Positions 7,529 to 11,639 of a DNA stretch of 11,639 bases are shown in pieces. The DNA lies in the NCBI GenBank assembly GCA_028865845.1, contig JAGWJK010000051.1, positions 1-11,639 of the forward strand, given 5' to 3'. The stretch's first letter is position 1. Each line of letters starts with the position of its first letter. The translations under genes and the position numbers were made by a program. The notes below the pieces were generated by a model that searched no databases, was not told the DNA's origin, and saw only the letters and a program-made list of their open reading frames with translations. The DNA is from Rhizobiaceae bacterium. Its GTDB lineage: Bacteria > Pseudomonadota > Alphaproteobacteria > Rhizobiales > Rhizobiaceae.

Positions 7529-7556
7529 GGGCACTCTCCTTTTTTGTCGCGAGCAA

Positions 7557-7592
7557 TCCCGTTCTCCGTGGCTCCTCCTCCGGAGAACGGGA
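7557..7592. other. Perfect 12-bp stem-loop in the BA14K mRNA leader
   Basis: TCCCGTTCTCCG and CGGAGAACGGGA are exact reverse complements around a 12-base loop. In the minus-strand leader mRNA the loop reads GAGGAGGAGCCA, a Shine-Dalgarno-like purine run. On the plus strand it would read TGGCTCCTCCTC, an anti-Shine-Dalgarno-like run. It would start about 12 bases from the transcription start predicted from the EcfG promoter and end 17 bases before the real AGGAG site. No T-run follows on either strand, so it is not an intrinsic terminator. It is probably a 5'-UTR stabiliser, a protein/sRNA-binding element, or part of a small RNA. Confidence 0.65.
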
Positions 7593-7611
7593 CACTCAGC
7601 GAGCGCAATTT

Positions 7612-7636
7612 AACGCGCGATGATTGAAAAAGTTCC
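7612..7636 (-). promoter_or_regulatory. EcfG (general stress response) sigma-factor promoter for the BA14K gene
   Basis: On the minus strand GGAAC (7636-7632) is followed after exactly 16 bases by CGTT (7615-7612). GGAAC-N16/17-CGTT is the known consensus for the alphaproteobacterial EcfG/RpoE2 general-stress sigma factor. Both boxes are exact and point to the BA14K gene about 85 bp downstream, giving a predicted start near 7605. This implies induction under starvation, osmotic, oxidative or similar stress through the PhyR-NepR-EcfG pathway. Confidence 0.75.
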
Positions 7637-7673
7637 ACACGATTGAGTGACTTGCCCAGCTTTTGATGTTGCG

Positions 7674-7707
7674 CTATCTAGATAGATAGGAAGCCTATCT
7701 ATCTAGA
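7674..7707. promoter_or_regulatory. MarR operator: nested perfect palindromes
   Basis: TCTAGATAGATAGG (7677-7690) and CCTATCTATCTAGA (7694-7707) are perfect 14-bp inverted repeats with a 3-bp spacer. The left side also holds the separate 12-bp palindrome CTATCTAGATAG (7674-7685). The element ends nine bases before the MarR start codon and covers the likely ribosome site. A possible promoter, TTGCCC (7652-7657), 17 bp, TATCTA (7675-7680), would have its -10 inside the operator. This is the expected geometry for autorepression by the MarR protein encoded next to it. Confidence 0.75.
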
Positions 7708-7716
7708 GTCATACCG

Positions 7717-8166
7717 ATGCGGGACGTTGGACATCTTGAGGAACTCGAAGAGGCGACCGCCCTTGCCGAGGCATTGCGCCCGGCTTTGCACCGCCTCTAT
7801 CGGCAATTGCGCCGGGAAAGCGACGACCCGAGCATATCGCCGCTTCAAGCGCTGTTGCTGGTCGCGATCATGCGCCAGCCCGGCATAGGGGTTGCCGAAC
7901 TCGCCCGGTTGGAAAAACTGCGTGGCCCGACGATTTCTGGTCACATCAAGTCGATGGAGCAGGCAGGCTTCGTCGCCCGCACGGGAGCCGATCCCGAAGA
8001 TCGCCGCCGAAGCGGCCTGATCGCCACCGAGAAGGGACAGGCCCTGATCCGAACCATGAAGCAAAGGCGGACCGACTGGCTCGCCTTCGAACTCGTGAAA
8101 TTATCGCCCGAGGCGCGTGCCGCGATACGCGCTGCCATCGGCCCGCTTGGAGACATCGGACAATGA
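7717..8166 (+). CDS. MarR-family transcriptional regulator
   Basis: A 149-residue winged-helix regulator of normal MarR size. A long N-terminal helix (LAEALRPALHRLYRQLR) for dimerisation comes first, then the DNA-binding region with recognition helix GPTISGHIKSMEQAGFV (70-86). The beta-wing is DPEDRRRSGLIATEKG (92-107), close to the family consensus DxxDxR. It is first in a two-gene operon: its TGA overlaps the MFS start as ATGA, indicating translational coupling. It probably represses itself and the exporter by binding 7674-7707, and is released by a compound the exporter removes (family knowledge: such pairs include EmrR-EmrAB-like systems). The inducer is unknown. Confidence 0.93.
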   Translation: MRDVGHLEELEEATALAEALRPALHRLYRQLRRESDDPSISPLQALLLVAIMRQPGIGVAELARLEKLRGPTISGHIKSMEQAGFVARTGADPEDRRRSGLIATEKGQALIRTMKQRRTDWLAFELVKLSPEARAAIRAAIGPLGDIGQ

Positions 8167-9734
8167 CGGCGCAAGCATCGGCCGCAAGCCCGCAACCTGC
8201 AAGCAGCGAGGGCGATGCCCCCGACAAACGCGAAATCCGCGCCGTCATCCTTGGGCTGATGATCGTGCTCGGTCTTGGCGCGATCGACCAGAGCATCGTC
8301 GCCACCGCCTTGCCGCGCATCGTCAGCGATCTCGGCGGCGTCACGCATCTCTCCTGGGTCGTCAGCGCCTATGTTCTGGCCTCGACCAGCACCATGCCGC
8401 TCTATGGAAAGCTCAGCGACCAATATGGCCGCAAGCCGATGATCTACGCGGCGATACTGATCTTCCTTCTCGGTTCCGTCTTGAGCGGCATGGCGCAGAC
8501 ACTATTGCAACTGATCATCTTCCGGGCCATCCAGGGACTGGGCGCCGGCGGTTTGCTGCCTTTGGCGCAAATCATCATCGGCGACCTCGTGCCGCCGGCG
8601 AGGCGCGGCCGCAATCAGGGCTCGATCGCCGCCGTCTTTGCGGTTTGCAGCGTTATCGGCCCGATCGTCGGCGGCATCATCACCGATCTTTTGTCCTGGC
8701 ATTGGATCTTCTACGTCAACCTGCCGATCGGCGCGGTGGCGCTGGTGATGATCGGCCGCGCCATGAAGCGACCGCACCAGGTCCGCAGCCGCCATATCGA
8801 CTACCTCGGCGCCGCATTTCTCACGGCGTGCACGACCTCATTTCTGCTTGCGCTGGCGCTTGGCGGCAACGAATGGCCGTGGAATTCCTGGCAGATCATC
8901 GGCCTTTCCACTGCGGCCGTCATTCTCGGCGTCCTCTTCGTCCTGCATGTCCGGCATGAGCCGGAGCCGGTGCTGCCGCTCGATCTCTTTCGAAACCGCC
9001 TGTTCGTCGTCGCCTGCATCGTGCTCGCCCTGACCTTCATGGGCATGCTCGGCGCCAGCCTGTTCTTCCCGCTGTTCTTCCAGATGGTGATGGGCGTCAG
9101 CCCTTCGCATTCGGGTTTCCTGACGGGGCCGCTGATGATCGGCGTCGTCATCTCCTCCATGGTCAATGGCCGTGTGCTTTTGCAGCGCTCCGGCCGCTAC
9201 AAGCCGGCGCAGCTCTTCGGCCTCAGCCTTGCCACGGTGGCCTTTGCGACGCTCGCCTGGGCGGCGGCGACCAGCCAGGGCTTCGGTATCATCGAACCTT
9301 CCGTGTTCGCGCTCGGGCTCGGGCTCGGGCTGGTGATGCCGAACATGACGATCGCGGTGCAGAACGCCCTGCCCTTCGCCCATCGCGGCGTCGGTACGGC
9401 AACGCTCGCCTTCTTCAGATCGCTCGGCGGTCTGGTGGGCGTTACCGGTTCCGGCGCTATCCTGGCGTACCGCGTGCAGCAGGCGACCGGCGCTTCCGGC
9501 AGCCTCGACATGTCGTCGCTGACCGAAAGCGGCATGAGACAGCTCGCCACGGCGTCGCCGGAGGCACATGCCGCCGCCATCGCGCTTTACCGACATGCTA
9601 TCGCCATGACTTTCGCGACGGGGACCGCGATCGTCGCGCTTGCGCTTATTGCCCTGCTGTTCCTGCCGGAACTGCCACTCCAGGCACACCACGGTAGCGA
9701 TGCGAAGACTCCACCGCCGCCGGGCCGCTCATAG
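8163..9734 (+). CDS. MFS multidrug exporter, DHA2 (14-TM, EmrB/QacA-type) family
   Basis: A 523-residue inner-membrane drug:H+ antiporter. TM1 carries the DHA2 motif GAIDQSIVATALP (39-51) with a membrane Asp42. Motif A is GKLSDQYGRKP (82-92). Motif B has Arg121 in FRAIQGLGAGGLLP. Motif C is GPIVGG (166-171), followed by the family sequence WHWIFYVNLPIG (179-190). Later hydrophobic segments are spaced for 14 helices, and the protein ends with a short proline-rich cytoplasmic tail. No EmrA-type adaptor or TolC gene is next to it, so it probably works alone in the inner membrane. The start is ATG at 8163, overlapping the MarR stop. The substrate cannot be deduced; efflux of toxic aromatics, plant phenolics or antibiotics would fit a soil rhizobium and a MarR regulator. 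Confidence 0.93.
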   Translation: MTAQASAASPQPASSEGDAPDKREIRAVILGLMIVLGLGAIDQSIVATALPRIVSDLGGVTHLSWVVSAYVLASTSTMPLYGKLSDQYGRKPMIYAAILIFLLGSVLSGMAQTLLQLIIFRAIQGLGAGGLLPLAQIIIGDLVPPARRGRNQGSIAAVFAVCSVIGPIVGGIITDLLSWHWIFYVNLPIGAVALVMIGRAMKRPHQVRSRHIDYLGAAFLTACTTSFLLALALGGNEWPWNSWQIIGLSTAAVILGVLFVLHVRHEPEPVLPLDLFRNRLFVVACIVLALTFMGMLGASLFFPLFFQMVMGVSPSHSGFLTGPLMIGVVISSMVNGRVLLQRSGRYKPAQLFGLSLATVAFATLAWAAATSQGFGIIEPSVFALGLGLGLVMPNMTIAVQNALPFAHRGVGTATLAFFRSLGGLVGVTGSGAILAYRVQQATGASGSLDMSSLTESGMRQLATASPEAHAAAIALYRHAIAMTFATGTAIVALALIALLFLPELPLQAHHGSDAKTPPPPGRS

Positions 9735-9897
9735 CGCTCACAGCCGGCCGCGCTCACGTGTTTATATCGATGCGGGTCGGCGGCTCTTAGGGCCGTTGCC
9801 CCGGAGCGAAATGACAAGACAAGCCCCGCGTAAGTCCTTTTTCGTAGCATCGCCGGCAAATGTCCGCCGGGGCGGGCCACATCGAGAAGGAAACGCC

Positions 9898-10560
9898 ATG
9901 GTCTCCGCATTGACCAATACCCGACTGCTCGCATCCCAGATGGCGCTGCAACTGCTGCAGACGCCCGACGACATGTCGCAGGACGATACCACCAGCTCGT
10001 TGCTCGGCGACAGCAGCAGCAGCGACCTCTCCAGCCTGCCGTCGCAGTCGCAGGCATCGCTGACCAACCTCCTCAACGGCATGTCGAGCAGCGACAACAC
10101 CACCGACACCTCGCAGTCCGACAGTGAAAATCCTAACATGACCAGCAGCTCCTTCATGCAGCTGCTGAAGCAGAACCTCCAAGACGCCGTCAAAGCCGAA
10201 GGCACCGGCGGCCAGTCGCAGGCGATGCTGACCGCGCTCGAGAACGGCACGCTGACGGTTTCCGACCCGACGGCCGGCACCTCGATCACCGCGTGGGACG
10301 TCGACGGCACCAGCGCCGCCGATAAGACCGGCAATACGGCCACGACGATTTCGACGAGCGACTGGAACGACTTCCTGAAGGCCCATCTGACGCGCGGCTC
10401 GGACGGCACCTTCGTGCGCAACGACGATGGCAGTTTCGTCGACAAGACCACCGGCAACGAAGCCTATTTCGGTCAGGTCGGATCGCAGTTCTACTACATC
10501 AGCTGGCCGTCGGCATCGAGCAGCTCGGGCACCGCCGCGACGGATGCCACCTCCGCCTAA
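9898..10560 (+). CDS. Hypothetical Ser/Thr/Asp-rich acidic protein without cysteine
   Basis: I do not recognise this 220-residue protein. ATG at 9898 has AGAAGGA six bases upstream, and the third-position GC bias fits real coding. An N-terminal amphipathic stretch (TNTRLLASQMALQLLQTP, 6-23) is followed by a low-complexity linker very rich in Ser, Asp, Thr and Gln (26-85). A short helix-like segment (SSFMQLLKQNLQDAVKA, 84-100) leads into a more ordered C-terminal part with three Trp (133, 156, 203). That part has a duplicated turn DGTFV/DGSFVD (170-182) and an aromatic end, YFGQVGSQFYYISWP. There is no cysteine, no classical signal peptide and no TM segment. This composition is seen in secreted or surface proteins, which is inference only. 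It has its own 163-bp upstream gap (9735-9897) with a TTTATAT stretch near 9761 but no convincing promoter, and a CCGGC-N8-GCCGG repeat at 9853-9870. Confidence 0.8.
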   Translation: MVSALTNTRLLASQMALQLLQTPDDMSQDDTTSSLLGDSSSSDLSSLPSQSQASLTNLLNGMSSSDNTTDTSQSDSENPNMTSSSFMQLLKQNLQDAVKAEGTGGQSQAMLTALENGTLTVSDPTAGTSITAWDVDGTSAADKTGNTATTISTSDWNDFLKAHLTRGSDGTFVRNDDGSFVDKTTGNEAYFGQVGSQFYYISWPSASSSSGTAATDATSA

Positions 10561-10609
10561 GGCCGGAGCACGGCATTCTGTGAATGAAACGGCAGCCGAT
10601 CCGGCCTTA
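10558..10609. terminator. Inverted repeat including both stop codons of a convergent pair
   Basis: TAAGGCCGGA (10558-10567) and TCCGGCCTTA (10600-10609) are perfect 10-bp inverted repeats. CGGC/GCCG (10571-10574, 10595-10598) can extend the pairing inward. The first three bases are the TAA of the Ser-rich gene and the last three are the complement of the TAA of the permease gene. There is no T-run, so it is probably a shared 3'-end or terminator structure. Confidence 0.55.
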
Positions 10610-11473
10610 CGACAAGGTCGGATCGAGCTTGTCGCGCAGCCAGTCGCCGACCATGCTGATAGACAGAGTGGTGAGCATAATCACCGCAGACGGTGTCAGC
10701 ATGATCCAGGGCGCGCGGGTGATATATTCGCGCCCGTAGCCCACCATATTGCCGAGGCTGGTCATCGGCGGCTGCACACCGAGACCGAGGAACGACAGGC
10801 TGCTTTCCACCAGGATGACTTCCGGAAAGGTCAGCGTCATCGAGACGATCAGGGTCGACGCGATGTTGGGCAGGATATGACCGATGTAGACCCGTGTCGG
10901 ACGTGCGCCCAGCTGCGTCACCGCCGCGGCGTATCCCTGCTTGCTGGCTGAAATCGCAAGGCCCCGCGCAATGCGCGTGTAGCGCTCCCAGCCGTAGAAA
11001 CCCATCAGGCAGATCAGCAAAGGCAGCGAGCTGCCGAAGAAGGCGAGCACGGACAGCGCCATGATCAGGAATGGCATGGCCGCTTGAAAATCGGCGAGCA
11101 TCAGCACGATATGCTCGACGATGCCCCTGAAATGGGCGGCAAGGAAGCCGAGCAGCGTGCCGACGAAGGCCGAGATGAGCGTCGCGCCGAAGGCGATCAA
11201 CAGCGATATGCGGATGGAATCGATCAACCGGGACAGCACGTCGCGGCCAAGCTCGTCCGTGCCGAGGAAGTGCGTGGGATTTCCGGGTAGCGCAAGGCGG
11301 TTCTTCAGATCGAATGCGGTAATGTTGAACGGTCTGATCCAATCAGCAGTCAGCGCGATCAGCACCATCGCCGCAATCCAGATTAGGCCGATAGCGACAA
11401 CGATCGGCAGTCCGCGCCGCTTGCGCTTCTTGCGTTCGCCGGTGGCAAGGCCGGGAAGGGAAATGTTCGCCAT
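10607..11473 (-). CDS. ABC transporter permease, DppC/OppC type (peptide/nickel/oligopeptide family)
   Basis: A 288-residue inner-membrane permease. A basic cytoplasmic start (RKKRKRR, 14-20) precedes TM1 (23-41), then the OppC-type N-terminal signature HFLGTDELGRDVLSRLIDS (68-86). Further TM segments are near 90-113, 122-146 and 150-160. The EAA loop that contacts the ATPase is YAAAVTQLGARPTRVYIGHILPN (181-203), and TM segments near 205-232 and 258-275 close the fold. FLGLGVQPPMTSLGNMV (228-244) is highly typical of this family. ATG at 11473 has AAAGG seven bases upstream. Role: one of two permeases of a solute-binding-protein-dependent importer for di/oligopeptides or related solutes. The partner DppB should lie directly upstream on the same strand, but it is disrupted there. 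No ATPase or binding-protein gene is within the window. Confidence 0.94.
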   Translation of the reverse strand: MANISLPGLATGERKKRKRRGLPIVVAIGLIWIAAMVLIALTADWIRPFNITAFDLKNRLALPGNPTHFLGTDELGRDVLSRLIDSIRISLLIAFGATLISAFVGTLLGFLAAHFRGIVEHIVLMLADFQAAMPFLIMALSVLAFFGSSLPLLICLMGFYGWERYTRIARGLAISASKQGYAAAVTQLGARPTRVYIGHILPNIASTLIVSMTLTFPEVILVESSLSFLGLGVQPPMTSLGNMVGYGREYITRAPWIMLTPSAVIMLTTLSISMVGDWLRDKLDPTLS

Positions 11474-11476
11474 GGC

Positions 11477-11506
11477 TCAGCCTTTCGCGTTCATGTTCCG
11501 CAGGCG
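11477..11506 (-). pseudogene. Possible C-terminal tail of a dppB-like gene upstream of dppC
   Basis: Read on the minus strand, a short frame ends RLRNMNAKG then TGA three bases before the dppC ATG. This is the spacing expected for the 3' end of a co-transcribed dppB, whose proteins often end with a basic DPRxR-like tail. To the right this frame loses any permease likeness and meets a stop at 11549-11551, so no intact upstream gene exists here. The assignment rests on position and spacing more than on sequence. Confidence 0.4.
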
Positions 11507-11639
11507 TCTATGCGGCGCTGCATCGCGAGAGCCTTGTCGACCGCGCCGTCATGGCCGGTGCCGTCATTGGCTTCACGATGCCGAGCTTCGTCCTCGGTCT
11601 CGTCTTGGTGCTGATCTTCTCCGTCACCCTCGACTGGCT
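11506..11639 (+). pseudogene. Internal fragment of a DppB/OppB-type permease, inverted relative to dppC (continues off right edge)
   Basis: In the plus-strand frame starting at 11506, 44 residues read as permease: VYAALHRESLVDRAVMAG then VIGFTMPSFVLGLVLVLIFSV, ending TLDW. The ALxRxSxxDRxVM block followed by a Gly/Pro-containing TM helix is the middle of DppB-type permeases, roughly a third of the way in. No start codon and no N-terminal 100 or so residues precede it in frame (upstream codons read as unrelated PWLSLSRSCSAG). So the 5' part is missing, and the fragment faces the wrong way for a dppBC operon. It is either a true rearrangement or a chimeric sequence end. Confidence 0.7.

Noticed and set aside
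7557..7592. Hairpin as a rho-independent terminator
   Set aside because: No T-run follows the stem on either strand, and it lies inside the leader between the EcfG promoter and the gene it should express.
7674..7707. 14-bp inverted repeat as an insertion-sequence end, attachment site or tandem-repeat locus
   Set aside because: No transposase or integrase and no target duplication are near; a spaced palindrome directly before a marR gene is better explained as its operator.
8838..9692. 284-codon minus-strand open frame opposite the MFS gene
   Set aside because: Composition is dominated by Arg, Glu, Gln and His, as expected from the complement of a membrane-protein gene; no start context or family motif.

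Overview
The window looks like a chromosomal or large-plasmid segment from a Rhizobium-like alphaproteobacterium. The base composition is GC-rich and the genes are densely packed. There is a BA14K-family protein, a group typical of Rhizobiales/Brucella. Its promoter matches the alphaproteobacterial general-stress sigma factor EcfG (GGAAC-N16-CGTT). I see no rRNA, tRNA, CRISPR array, transposase or phage gene, and no gene-free stretch longer than about 190 bp.

Left third (1-4342): two successive 'reductase versus LysR' modules. In each, a short-chain dehydrogenase/reductase (SDR) on the minus strand diverges from a LysR-type regulator on the plus strand. The first SDR runs off the left edge. 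The second is followed, in the same direction, by an aldo/keto reductase. The two regulators are clear paralogues, and the gap of each module holds a T-N11-A palindrome suited to LysR binding.

Middle (4346-6849): a minus-strand pair encodes a PmtA-like SAM methyltransferase and then a TetR-family regulator. It diverges from a larger plus-strand SDR, and the shared promoter gap carries overlapping TGCA-type inverted repeats.

Right-middle (6890-9734): a minus-strand BA14K protein has a signal peptide and a His/Arg/Pro repeat. It sits behind an EcfG promoter and a perfect 12-bp leader hairpin. Divergent from it, a MarR regulator and a 14-TM drug-exporter-like MFS protein are translationally coupled (ATGA overlap) behind a 14-bp perfect inverted repeat, a typical self-regulated efflux operon.

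Right end (9898-11639): an unrecognised Ser/Asp/Thr-rich, cysteine-free protein converges on a minus-strand DppC/OppC-type ABC permease. Upstream of that permease, where its DppB partner should be, only a possible short dppB tail remains on the minus strand. The adjoining bases encode the middle of a DppB-like permease on the opposite strand. This is either a rearrangement breakpoint or an assembly/amplification chimera at the window edge.

All four convergent gene ends carry a hairpin, and three of these overlap one or both stop codons. No single new pathway is evident. The parts most worth a second look are the BA14K leader, the MarR operator, the duplicated SDR/LysR module, the unknown Ser-rich protein and the dppB junction.
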